This document shows, one piece after another, positions 9,231-18,300 of a stretch of DNA of 39,359 nt. This stretch comes from Ruminococcaceae bacterium FB2012 (GTDB taxonomy: Bacteria > Bacillota > Clostridia > Oscillospirales > Ruminococcaceae). The notes under the pieces were generated by a model. The model had not been told where the DNA came from, ran no database searches, and was given only the letters and a program-made list of their open reading frames with translations. Made by a program: the position numbers and the translations under genes. Position 1 is the first letter of the stretch. Every line of letters starts with the position of its first letter. Location of the stretch: assembly GCA_900104495.1 (NCBI GenBank), contig FMXS01000022.1, positions 1-39,359 of the forward strand, written 5' to 3'.

Positions 9231-10541
9231 ATGAAAACATTAAAAAAACCGAACGAAAAAGTCAACGCCTTTATCAGCACAAAACACCCCGAGAGCGAAA
9301 CAGGGTGGCGGCTGTCGCGTTGGATAGTTACCTTTGAAGAAAGCGGCTTTTTCCTGATGAAGCATACATTCTCCGGCGAGATCATCAGCCTGACAGCAGA
9401 GGAATTCGCCGCACCCGAAAAAGTCGAAGAATTGAAACAGCGGCGTTTTGTCGTCCCCTGTGACTACGACGAGGCAGCAAAGTATTCCGAGACCGTGAAA
9501 CTTATAAAGCTGATGCAGCCCGAAAGCGAGGGACTCAAGACCTATACGATCCTGCCCACCACCGCCTGTAACGCACGGTGTACCTACTGCTACGAGGAGG
9601 GCTACCCCGTGTCCACTATGACTCGCGAGACTGCTGCCCGCCTTGTGGACTTTATCTGTGAGACCCGCCAAAAGGACAAGATCACGCTGTCCTGGTTCGG
9701 AGGGGAGCCGCTTGTGTGTGCAAAGACGATAACCTTTATCTGTTCCGAGTTGGAGAAGCGCAGCGAGCCTTTCAAGTCCCGGATAATAACCAATGCCAGC
9801 CTTATCACTCCTGAACTGATTAAAGAGGCAAAAGAGGTCTGGAGGCTTGACCACGTACAGGTCTCACTTGACGGTGACCGACGGGATTACACTGTCCGCA
9901 AACGCTACATCGACCCCGTTTGCCACAATTATAACACAGTCATCCGTGCGATACATCTCCTTGCCGACGCAGATATCAAGGTCAATCTCCGAGTTAATCT
10001 TGACCGTGAGAGCATCGGCAGACTGCGGGGCTTCCTTGAAGAGATGCGGGACGAGTTCGGCAAAGAAAAGAATGTCTCGCTTTATCTTGCTGTTCTTTTT
10101 CAAGAAAAAGATCAGCCCTATTACCTTGATCTGGAAAAGGAAGTGTTCGAGCTCAACCGTTATATCCGCGAGCTTGGCATCAACTACGAAAACCGCGAAA
10201 AGCTGCACACCTCCTTCCGGCTCAACGCCTGCATGGCAGACAGTCTCGACAAAAGCATTGTCATTGACCCCGAGGGCAGGTTCTTCAACTGCGAGCATCT
10301 CCCGGAAAATGACAGCACTTGGGGCAACATTTTTGACGGCATCACTGACCCGGAACTGTTTGACAAGCTCCGTACCTCCCACCCGATAGACAAAAAGTGC
10401 CGCGAGTGTCCCTATCTGCCGCAGTGTACGCCGTTTTACATTCACGGCTGCCCCAACTGGTTTGAAAAGTGCCGGGAGTATATGGATATCAAGACCGAAT
10501 ACGAGCTGCGTGCTGCCGCAGAGAAAGAAAGGAAATGTTGA
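9231..10541 (+). CDS. Radical SAM/SPASM peptide maturase
   Basis: The enzyme (436 aa) is a radical SAM protein of the type that modifies ribosomal peptides. The N-terminal 100 residues form a leader-interaction-like region. The 4Fe-4S SAM cluster motif CxxxCxxC is in TTACNARCTYCYEEG (Cys 113, 117, 120), followed by a GGEP motif near 157-160 in LSWFGGEP. The C-terminal SPASM domain has Cys 334, G349-x4-Cys 354, Cys 390, 393, 399, 407 and 414, enough for two auxiliary 4Fe-4S clusters; the spacing CX2CX5CX7C differs slightly from the usual CX2CX5CX3C. It is the first gene of a six-gene operon, and a PqqD-like protein follows immediately. Family members make thioether, C-C or epimer modifications; which one applies cannot be read from sequence. 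Confidence 0.92.
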   Translation: MKTLKKPNEKVNAFISTKHPESETGWRLSRWIVTFEESGFFLMKHTFSGEIISLTAEEFAAPEKVEELKQRRFVVPCDYDEAAKYSETVKLIKLMQPESEGLKTYTILPTTACNARCTYCYEEGYPVSTMTRETAARLVDFICETRQKDKITLSWFGGEPLVCAKTITFICSELEKRSEPFKSRIITNASLITPELIKEAKEVWRLDHVQVSLDGDRRDYTVRKRYIDPVCHNYNTVIRAIHLLADADIKVNLRVNLDRESIGRLRGFLEEMRDEFGKEKNVSLYLAVLFQEKDQPYYLDLEKEVFELNRYIRELGINYENREKLHTSFRLNACMADSLDKSIVIDPEGRFFNCEHLPENDSTWGNIFDGITDPELFDKLRTSHPIDKKCRECPYLPQCTPFYIHGCPNWFEKCREYMDIKTEYELRAAAEKERKC

Positions 10542-10542
10542 C

Positions 10543-10803
10543 ATGAAGCTTAAAAAGGATTTTATCGTACACGAAGCCGGAAAGGAGACTATGCTCGTCG
10601 CTACGGGCAAGGCAAAATTTTCCGGGCTGGTCAAAGGTAACAAAATGCTTGGGGAGATCCTCTCTCTGATAAAAGAGGACACCACCGAGGCTGAGGTCGT
10701 CCGAAATATGCGGGAGAAATACGACGCCCCTGCCGGCAAAATCGAAGCGGACGTTCACAAAGTAGTGACCGAGCTGCGAAAGATCGGCGCTATTGAAGGA
10801 TGA
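10543..10803 (+). CDS. PqqD-like peptide recognition protein (RRE)
   Basis: This 86-residue protein has the PqqD pattern: a short beta hairpin, N-x-x-x-x-x-ILSLIKEDTTEAEVV, a second helix ending in Val-His-Lys-Val-Val and a final LRKIGAIE strand-turn. PqqD-type proteins bind the leader of a precursor peptide as a winged-helix domain and present it to the radical SAM enzyme. The ATG at 10543 lies one base after the maturase stop, with AAGGA about 9 bases upstream. The stop overlaps the next start (ATGA at 10800). Its presence implies a leader-bearing substrate peptide encoded somewhere in the genome. Confidence 0.88.
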   Translation: MKLKKDFIVHEAGKETMLVATGKAKFSGLVKGNKMLGEILSLIKEDTTEAEVVRNMREKYDAPAGKIEADVHKVVTELRKIGAIEG

Positions 10804-11933
10804 AAGAGATATACAAAGACTTTATCTGTCTGTTGTCCTGCGCCGTGAACGGCACCCAGCCGGATAAGGCAAGGGTGCAGAATATGGACTTGGAACAGCT
10901 GTACAGGCTCGCAAAATATCATTCGGTGCGGGCAGCGTTCTGCATTGTCCTTGAACGTGCCGGAGTGCATAACAAGAGCCTGTTTGAAGCGTATATGAAG
11001 TCGGTGCGTAAAAACATTTACCTTGATGCAGAGCTCGCAGCAATAACATCTGACTTTGAACATCAGGGCATTTGGTATATGCCTTTAAAAGGCTCGGTAC
11101 TGAAAGACCTCTATCCTGAGACCGGTATGCGTGAAATGGCTGATTGCGATGTGCTGTTCGATGCACAAAAGCAGTATCAGGTCATGGATATAATGATCGC
11201 TCACGGTTATTCTGCCGAGATCGTCGGCAAGAGCAATCACGATGTTTACAAAAAGCCGCCTGTGCTGAATTTTGAGCTTCACTCGGCTCTGTTCGGGTCT
11301 TCTCACGCCGAACCGCTGTTCAGATACTATGCCGATGTCAAGCGTCGGCTTATCAAGAATAAGGATAACAGGTGCGGCTATCATTTCTCCGACGAGGATT
11401 TTTATGTCTACATCACCGCCCATGAATGGAAGCACTACAGCGGCGGCGGCACAGGTATGCGATCTCTGCTTGACTGCTATGTTTACTGCAAGGCCAAGGG
11501 CGGTCAACTTGATTGGAACTACATATCGGAGCAGTGCAGACAGCTTGAAATAGCCGATTTCGAGCGAAAGCGCCGACGGCTGGCTGTAAAGGTCTTTTCA
11601 TCCGAAACGCTCCCTCGTCTGACAGAATCCGAAGCTGAAATGCTGATGTATTATCTGACCGCAGGCACCTACGGAACTGTAGAAAACAGCATAAAAAATA
11701 AGCTGCGAAAGCAGTCAAAGGCAAGCTATATTCTGCATAATCTGTTTCCGAATGTGGATTATATGCGTAAATCGGTAAGCTTTGTTGAAAGATGCCAATT
11801 GCTTTATCCGGTCGGGATCGTATACCGCTGGGGGCGTATACTTATCATGCGCCGCAAACTGCTCAAAAAGATAATAAAGGTAATGAAACAGAATGATAAC
11901 CGAAAAATACAAGATCGCCGGAAAGGTCATTGA
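10800..11933 (+). CDS. Nucleotidyltransferase-fold protein (PF14907-type)
   Basis: The 377-residue protein has the motif set of the uncharacterised nucleotidyltransferase family often found in peptide-maturation clusters: MPLKGSVLKDLYPETGMREM (residues about 94-113) and the metal-binding pair in ADCDVLFD (Asp 115 and 117). The C-terminal half is helical and basic. Homologous genes accompany lasso-peptide (for example paeninodin-type) and other peptide clusters, sometimes together with an HPr-kinase-like gene as here, but their reaction is mostly unproven. The start overlaps the PqqD stop (ATGA), and the 3' end overlaps the next gene by 41 bases, so the operon is tightly coupled. Confidence 0.82.
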   Translation: MKEIYKDFICLLSCAVNGTQPDKARVQNMDLEQLYRLAKYHSVRAAFCIVLERAGVHNKSLFEAYMKSVRKNIYLDAELAAITSDFEHQGIWYMPLKGSVLKDLYPETGMREMADCDVLFDAQKQYQVMDIMIAHGYSAEIVGKSNHDVYKKPPVLNFELHSALFGSSHAEPLFRYYADVKRRLIKNKDNRCGYHFSDEDFYVYITAHEWKHYSGGGTGMRSLLDCYVYCKAKGGQLDWNYISEQCRQLEIADFERKRRRLAVKVFSSETLPRLTESEAEMLMYYLTAGTYGTVENSIKNKLRKQSKASYILHNLFPNVDYMRKSVSFVERCQLLYPVGIVYRWGRILIMRRKLLKKIIKVMKQNDNRKIQDRRKGH

Positions 11934-12624
11934 GATCTGCTCACTCCATGAACAGGTTCACAAATACTGTGCAGAATATCAGACAGATGAACAGCCCGAC
12001 TTTTCGATCACGACTTCACAGTCGGACATCAATAGTGAGCGGGAGCGCAATGTCAGAACCGCCGAAGCCGAATGCAGGAAAACGTATGATGCTTCAGACA
12101 GTTACCTTGAAGAATTGTCCGTCTACCGAAAGATCGCCGAGAGGATGCTCGATTTCGATACATTCCTGTTCCACGGTTCCTGTGTGTCGGTGGACGGTGA
12201 AGGGTATCTGTTCACAGCAAAGTCAGGAACCGGAAAATCCACGCATACAAGGCTTTGGAGGGAATATCTCGGTGAACGTGCGGTCATGGTCAACGATGAC
12301 AAGCCGCTTATCCGCGCCGACGGAAAAGGCATTACGGTCTTCGGCACGCCTTACAACGGAAAGCACAGGCTGGGAGCGAACATCTCCGTTCCGCTGAAAG
12401 CCGTCTGCATACTCGAACGCTCAGCAGAGAATCGCATTGAGCAAATAACGAGGAAACAAGGCTACACAATGTTGATACAGCAGACCTATCGCCCCTCCGA
12501 CCCTCTGCTGATGCAGAAAACGCTCACGCTTATTGACAGGCTCGCGGAGGGCGTAAAGCTATATCGGTTGGGCTGCAATATGGATATTGAGGCGGCGAAG
12601 GTCGCCTATGAGGGAATGAAATGA
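11893..12624 (+). CDS. HPr-kinase-like P-loop protein of peptide cluster
   Basis: The 243-residue protein is related to the C-terminal kinase domain of HPr kinase/phosphorylase. It has FLFHGSCVSVDGEGYLF leading into the Walker A motif AKSGTGKSTHTRLW (residues about 109-122), then VMVNDDKPLI, which corresponds to the conserved DD region, and FGTPYNGKH. It lacks the N-terminal HPrK regulatory domain. In lasso-peptide clusters such proteins phosphorylate the precursor peptide; here the substrate is unknown. It overlaps the upstream gene by 41 bases and its stop overlaps the next start (ATGA at 12621). Confidence 0.82.
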   Translation: MITEKYKIAGKVIEICSLHEQVHKYCAEYQTDEQPDFSITTSQSDINSERERNVRTAEAECRKTYDASDSYLEELSVYRKIAERMLDFDTFLFHGSCVSVDGEGYLFTAKSGTGKSTHTRLWREYLGERAVMVNDDKPLIRADGKGITVFGTPYNGKHRLGANISVPLKAVCILERSAENRIEQITRKQGYTMLIQQTYRPSDPLLMQKTLTLIDRLAEGVKLYRLGCNMDIEAAKVAYEGMK

Positions 12625-13064
12625 CATTTGAAGAATATCTCGAAAACAACGGTGAGCTGACCTACACCAACGTCGGCACCAGTATGATGCCGCTGCTCAA
12701 GCAGCACCGTGACCTTTTCACCGTGAAACGCAAGGGCAAAGAGCGATGCAAGGCGGGAGATGTTGTGCTTTACAAGCGCCCGCCGGATAAGTACGTTCTG
12801 CACAGGATAGTCGAGGTGCGCCCCGACAGCTATATTATCATCGGTGACAACTGCGTCTCTAAAGAGTACGGAATTTCGGACAGCGATATCCTCGGCGTGA
12901 TGACCTCCTACGTCCGCAAGGGGAAAAGCCACACCGTCTCCGACCGCAGCTACCGCCTTTATTCCGCATACATAATGCACACGATACCGGTGCGGACAGC
13001 GTTTAAAAAGCTGTATTTCAAATTCAGAAGGCTTGCTAAGAGGCTTATTTATGGTAAAAAATAA
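12621..13064 (+). CDS. Signal-peptidase-like serine protease (S26B type, Ser/His)
   Basis: The 147-residue protein has a peptidase S24/S26 fold. The nucleophile is in NVGTSMMPLL (Ser 21), the GDVVLYK strand follows (46-52), and YVLHRIVEV places a His at 61 where bacterial type I signal peptidases have Lys, as in SipW/ER-type enzymes. GDNC at 75-78 is the conserved GDN motif. There is no clear N-terminal transmembrane helix, unlike normal signal peptidases, which suggests a cytoplasmic or peripheral enzyme acting on the cluster's own peptide, most likely as the leader peptidase before or during export. The C-terminus is strongly basic. It overlaps the exporter gene by 14 bases. Confidence 0.82.
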   Translation: MTFEEYLENNGELTYTNVGTSMMPLLKQHRDLFTVKRKGKERCKAGDVVLYKRPPDKYVLHRIVEVRPDSYIIIGDNCVSKEYGISDSDILGVMTSYVRKGKSHTVSDRSYRLYSAYIMHTIPVRTAFKKLYFKFRRLAKRLIYGKK

Positions 13065-14766
13065 CTCTGTAAAATGGCTCTATGCCGTTCCGAAAAAGAA
13101 AAAGCTTTATATCCTCGCGCTGATGCTGGTCCAGTCGCTGAACGGCGCCAGCGGGGTGCTTTATGCGTTGCTGCTGAGGAATATGGTGGACAGCGCCGCT
13201 GCACATAACAGCACAAAATTCTGGACACAAGTTCTCCTTGCCGTGCTGCTTGTGGCGGGGCAGATATGTCTGCGTGCCTTGATTCGCTGGCTCAGCGAGC
13301 TGTCAAAGGCAACCTTTGAGAACATCTTCAAGGCGCGGCTGATGAAGAATATACTCGTCAAGGATTTCGCAAGCGTCAGCGCTGTCCATTCCGGCGAGTG
13401 GCTCAACCGACTGACGAATGACACCGTTGTTGTTGCTAACGCCTATGTAGAGATACTACCGGGACTGGCGGGAATGGTGGTCAAGCTGATCTGTGCCGTT
13501 GTGATGATGATCGTCCTTGACAAGCGTTTTGCGCTGTTCCTGCTGCCCTGCGGAGCGGTGCTGCTGGTGACCACCTACGGCTTCCGAAAGGTGCTGAAAA
13601 AGCTCCACAAGAACGTCCAGGAGACCGACGGGAAGCTTCGCATCTTTATGCAGGAACGCATCGGCAGTCTGATGATGGTTCGTTCCTTTGCCGCCGAGGA
13701 TCAGACCGAGGAGGAAGGTCTTAAAAGGCTCTCCGACCACAAGTCGGCGCGGATGAGGCGGACACGCTTCTCGAACTTCTGCAACATCGGCTTCGGCACC
13801 GCGATGAGCGGGATGTATCTCTTTGGTGCGGTCTACTGTGCCTACGGCATCCTGACCGACACCGTTACCTTTGGCACGATGACAGCCATCACTCAGCTTA
13901 TTTCACAGATACAGTCGCCATTTGCCAACATCACGGGCTATCTGCCGCGTTATTACGCCATGACCGCCAGCGCCGAACGTCTTATGGAAATTGAGAGCTT
14001 CCGAAATGACAGCGAAGCTCCGGCTCTCGGCATTGAGACGGTCAAGGATTATTATACCAATGATCTCTGTTCATTCGGCCTGAAAAATGCGTGTTTTACA
14101 TATTTTCCCGCAGTTGATAACATCAAGGATCTCAAAAAGGACAGCCAACCCATTGTGCTGAAAGACATCAGCATCGATATCAAAAAGGGCGAATACGTTG
14201 GCTTTACAGGACACAGCGGCTGCGGAAAATCCACGGTGCTGAAGCTGCTGATGAGCATTTACACTCTCGACAGCGGCGAGCGCTGTTTGACGGATATAAG
14301 CGGTAAGCCTGTAAACTTAGACAGTAAATGGCGCAGGCTTTTTGCCTACGTCCCCCAGGGAAATCAGCTTATGTCGGGAACGGTGCGCGAGATAGTCGCC
14401 TTCGCGGACAGATCGGATATGCAGAACGATGAGCGCATCAATCAGGCTTTGAAGATCGCCTGCGCCGACGAGTTCATCACCGAGCTTGAGGGCGGCATCG
14501 ACACTTTGCTGGGCGAGCGCGGGACGGGTCTCTCCGAGGGACAGATGCAGCGAATTGCGATAGCGCGGGCAATCTATTCCGAAAGCCCGATACTTCTCCT
14601 CGACGAAGCCACCTCCGCCCTTGACACAGGCACTGAAAAGCGCCTGCTGCAAAATCTCCGCAGTATGACGGACAAGACAGTAGTCATCGTTACTCATCGT
14701 CCCGCAGCGTTGGAAATATGTGACAGGGTGATAGACTTCTCTGAAATCATAACAAGCGAGACATAA
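13051..14766 (+). CDS. ABC exporter, fused permease and ATPase
   Basis: This 571-residue half-transporter has an N-terminal six-helix exporter domain (residues about 15-320) and a C-terminal ATPase: Walker A GHSGCGKST (about 384-392), Q-loop YVPQGNQL, signature LSEGQMQRIAIARA (about 493), Walker B ILLLDEATSALD (about 512) and switch His in VTHRP (about 547). It lacks the N-terminal C39 peptidase domain of bacteriocin exporters, which fits a separate protease encoded directly upstream. A TTG at 13033 is in frame, but the ATG at 13051 has AAGAGG 7 bases upstream and is preferred. It probably works as a homodimer exporting the modified peptide. A terminator follows. Confidence 0.9.
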   Translation: MVKNNSVKWLYAVPKKKKLYILALMLVQSLNGASGVLYALLLRNMVDSAAAHNSTKFWTQVLLAVLLVAGQICLRALIRWLSELSKATFENIFKARLMKNILVKDFASVSAVHSGEWLNRLTNDTVVVANAYVEILPGLAGMVVKLICAVVMMIVLDKRFALFLLPCGAVLLVTTYGFRKVLKKLHKNVQETDGKLRIFMQERIGSLMMVRSFAAEDQTEEEGLKRLSDHKSARMRRTRFSNFCNIGFGTAMSGMYLFGAVYCAYGILTDTVTFGTMTAITQLISQIQSPFANITGYLPRYYAMTASAERLMEIESFRNDSEAPALGIETVKDYYTNDLCSFGLKNACFTYFPAVDNIKDLKKDSQPIVLKDISIDIKKGEYVGFTGHSGCGKSTVLKLLMSIYTLDSGERCLTDISGKPVNLDSKWRRLFAYVPQGNQLMSGTVREIVAFADRSDMQNDERINQALKIACADEFITELEGGIDTLLGERGTGLSEGQMQRIAIARAIYSESPILLLDEATSALDTGTEKRLLQNLRSMTDKTVVIVTHRPAALEICDRVIDFSEIITSET

Positions 14767-14790
14767 ACGGACAGATAATCTGTCTGTTTT
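14767..14790 (+). terminator. Intrinsic terminator of the maturation operon
   Basis: A 9-bp stem (ACGGACAGA / TCTGTCTGT, with one wobble) with a 3-base loop begins right after the exporter stop and runs into a T-tract. Confidence 0.8.
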
Positions 14791-14805
14791 TGTTTGATGA
14801 AAAAC

Positions 14806-14985
14806 TTAAGGCAACACCGCACGACCCCTGTGCATCAGATGCGCCGTCCAGATTTTCGTCAGATTGCCTAAATTCGACGCAGGCTTGCTGACGCAAGTCA
14901 AGGAGAATTTGGGTAATATGACGGAAAGCTGGCAAGCAGATGACGTGCAGAGGCGCAAGCCGCGGGTTGTGCGGTGTTGCCTTAA
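14806..14985. repeat. 180-bp imperfect palindrome, MITE-like
   Basis: The arms TTAAGGCAACACCGCAC (14806-14822) and GTGCGGTGTTGCCTTAA (14969-14985) are exact inverted copies, and the similarity continues inward through about 70 bases per arm (for example TTCGTCAGATTGCCTAAATTC against its partner's complement) to a central CTTGCTGACGCAAG hairpin. There is no coding frame. The size, palindromic form and position just after a terminator suggest a non-autonomous mobile element, but it could also be a structured RNA. Confidence 0.65.
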
Positions 14986-15061
14986 AGATGTTCTTTTACT
15001 CCCTGTATTCTATTTTCGTCTGTAAGTTTATTCTGTTGGTGAAAAAAAAGGTAAATAACAC

Positions 15062-15090
15062 TTGAAATTGTTTATTAATTATGGTATAAT
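15062..15090 (+). promoter_or_regulatory. Promoter upstream of second giant lipoprotein gene
   Basis: TTGAAA (15062-15067) and TATAAT (15085-15090) are 17 bases apart. It lies 257 bases upstream of the ATG at 15347, so the transcript would have a leader of about 250 bases (15097-15346). I recognise no riboswitch family and no peptide gene in that leader. Confidence 0.75.
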
Positions 15091-15346
15091 AAACCAAATA
15101 GGAAAAGTACGCAGAAAATTAACGATTTGTTTATGGGCAGGAGCTGAAAAAACTGTGCCGTACCATTATTTTAGACAAACGAACATACAGGCAAGCAAGG
15201 TATAACTGCGTTCTTTTCTCATGATTTCGGAATATAGTGTGCTTTGTGGACTGAATATGGTGCGCTGAGTACGCTTTTTGTATATGAGTATATGAATAAA
15301 GGGGCGTATTGTATATTAGAACAACGTCCCGGAAAGGAAGGGTATT

Positions 15347-18300
15347 ATGAAGCACAGACAAATTAAAAAGGTGCTGGCCGCAATGTTGGCAGTCATGATG
15401 ACAGCATCAGTCTTTACTGGCTGCGACGACAAGGACGAGAGTTCGTCTGCGGCCGAAACTACCACCACAGCAGCAACATCCGAGGCTGAGACCGAGAGCA
15501 AGGCAGAGACGCAGACCGATTCACAGGCTGAGCCCGCTGCAGAGCCGGAGAAGATCACCGCATCGGCAGTGAAATTCCAGAGTGCGGGCAAATACACCAC
15601 TAAGGTCGAGTCCAAGGAGGTCGATCTTTCCGGCCTGACCGCCGACAATGTTGAGGTGACCTATATAGGCTTTAACGGAGACGAGGTGCTGCCCGAAACG
15701 CTCTCAGAGGACGGGAGCGCGGGTCCCTATGCCCCCGGCGAGCGCTTTACCAAGCTGGATGAGGTCAAAAAGAACGATGACGGTACATTTGACATCACCT
15801 TTACCGATGAGAACGTGGCACAGTACGGAGCAACGCAGTACACCGTCCGCTTCAAGGACCTGAACGAGTCCGCAACGGTGAATGTTGAATCTGAGGAGAT
15901 CAAGCTTTCGGCTGAGGCCACGCCAATCAATGAGACTACCACCGAGGCAAAGATCACCCTTACCCTTGATAACAGCGAGTTTGCCGACGAAGTCACCGAG
16001 GATATGCTCTCCCTCGGAAACGCTTTCCAGAAAATGAACATTGAGAGCCTTTCCTCTGCCGGCAAGAACCTGACCGTTCAGCTGACGGGAAGTGTTACCG
16101 TTTACGGCGAGGAGGGAGCATTCTCCTTCGGAACAGTCAGCCTCGATCCTGCCGCCGTAAAGGACTGCAATGAGGTGCTGACCGTCGGCATCGACATTCA
16201 GACCCAGTACGCAGGCTTCGACGGAGCAACGCTCAAATTTGAGGACGGCAAGATCACCGGCGAACTGAAGTCATACGGTGCTGCCGATCTTGATAAGCTC
16301 ACCAAGGACAACATCAAGATCAAAGGCGTGACCGTTGAAAAAGTTGAAAAGAAAGACGACGTGACCGCCGCAGTTACAATGTCCGCCAAGGATGTCAAGG
16401 ACGTAAACGGCTTTGTTAAGCTGATATCCGGCAAGGAGGCAGACTTCGGCGGCTACAAGACCACCGTTGATCTGAAAGAGGCTTCCTTCTATCCCGTTTT
16501 CGATTTCTGCGAAGAGGACGGAGACAATCTGAAAATTACACTTATGCTCTATTGCTTCGACGGCACATTTGATAAGGATATCTCCGCCGGCAGCATCAGC
16601 TTTGACGGCGGCTTTAAAGAAGCAAAGGCTGAGTCTGTGAAGGTCACCAGCGATACCGTTGCAGAGCTTGTGCTAACAGTTCCCGCAGGAGGTCAGAAGT
16701 TTGACAACTTCTCTCTCAACGGCGATGTTATACTTGCCAAGGGCGCAATGGTGAACGACTGGGGCGAGAAAACATCAGAGGATGCAAAATACAGCCGCCT
16801 CTATTCCAACGAGACTATGGGCAAGGCCGCAGAAGGCGGAACGATCGACAAGCTCAGCCCCAAGGCTCTCGGTCAGATACAGGAATGGGTAAGAGGCAAG
16901 GAGACCTGGTACGGCAACGCTTTCTACTACGGCAATATGGCGATCAGCGGTTATTCGGCCGTCAAGCAGGTGCTGGAGTTCGCCGGCATCGTCAAGAGCG
17001 AGCATCAGCAGGTGATGGATTCCCTCAAGAATATTCAGGAAACGCTGGAAAATATGCAGAACACCCTTCAGCGCATCAGCAAGGACACCATGGAGACCAA
17101 AAAGGCTCTCTATGCCTCGACGGTGGCGGATTACGAAAAAGACCTCTTTATGCTTTACGATGCTCTGATAGGCTACAATTCAGTCATCACACTGGCAGGC
17201 AATGCGCTCGCGGAACAAGGTACCGTCCTTTCCGAAGATGCCACTCCGGAAGAGGCTCTGGAATATCAGCACAAGATCTATAAGTACATCGACGAGCAGC
17301 TTGCCAAAAACCCGTATGACGGCAATTACTGCAGTTTCAATGATTATTATAAGACCATTCTTCAAAAGTTCTCTGTCATTGCAGGTGAGAATCTGAGCGA
17401 GAGCACCTCAAACAATCCTCTGCTGGCATACGACAGGATGTACTGCAATCTCTACAATTTCGACACTCAGGCTTATCTGCCGCGTTCTGCACAGAGGCAG
17501 ATCGTCCGCGCAAGGCTGATCGAAGCTATGACGATCATTACCGCACGTTTTGAAATGACAGGCACCGAGCCCGTGGAAAAGTGGAGCAGGGATTACAAGA
17601 AGTACAAGAACTATTTCGATCAGGCGATGCACACCATCGATGCACTTGAAGTGACAGGTCTTACTGCCGATCAGGTATCCTTCAGCAAGAGAGAAATCGA
17701 AGTCGAGGCAAGCAATTCCGAGGATTTTGTCAGCGACATCAAGGTCTACGGCACCAGCGATAAGACAGCCAAGGCTAAGCTCGAACAGCTGGGCTATACC
17801 GTTATCAACTATGACCTCAACAGGAAAGCAGGCGGATATTACATCTACCTCGGCTACAAGACCACCAAGGATTACAGCAAGGCTATCAAGAATCTGGTGA
17901 TCCGTACCGGCAAGAATAACAACAACGAGAAATGGAATAATGACGGTGTTGAATATACCATCTGCCCCTATGACGGAGACACTAAATTCAAAAACGAAAA
18001 GGGCGCTCTCAATTGCGACGCCGGCGGTACATGGATGTGGCTCTACTATACAAAGACCGAGCAGGCTGATAAGAAGGGCATAACCTCGATCTATGCCAAC
18101 AACGGCAAGAGCGGTTCTGTCAGCAATAAAGACCTCAATGACTCTTCGGGCGGCGATGACATCTATCTCCACGTTACAAAGTTGGCCAATGCCGCAAATT
18201 ACATCAAGGAAGTCGGCGTGTTCAAGGGTGATTCCTCGAAAGTCCCCTCAGGCTATGATGCAGCAGTCCCTGCAAACCTCAATTCGGGCAACGGCGGTGA

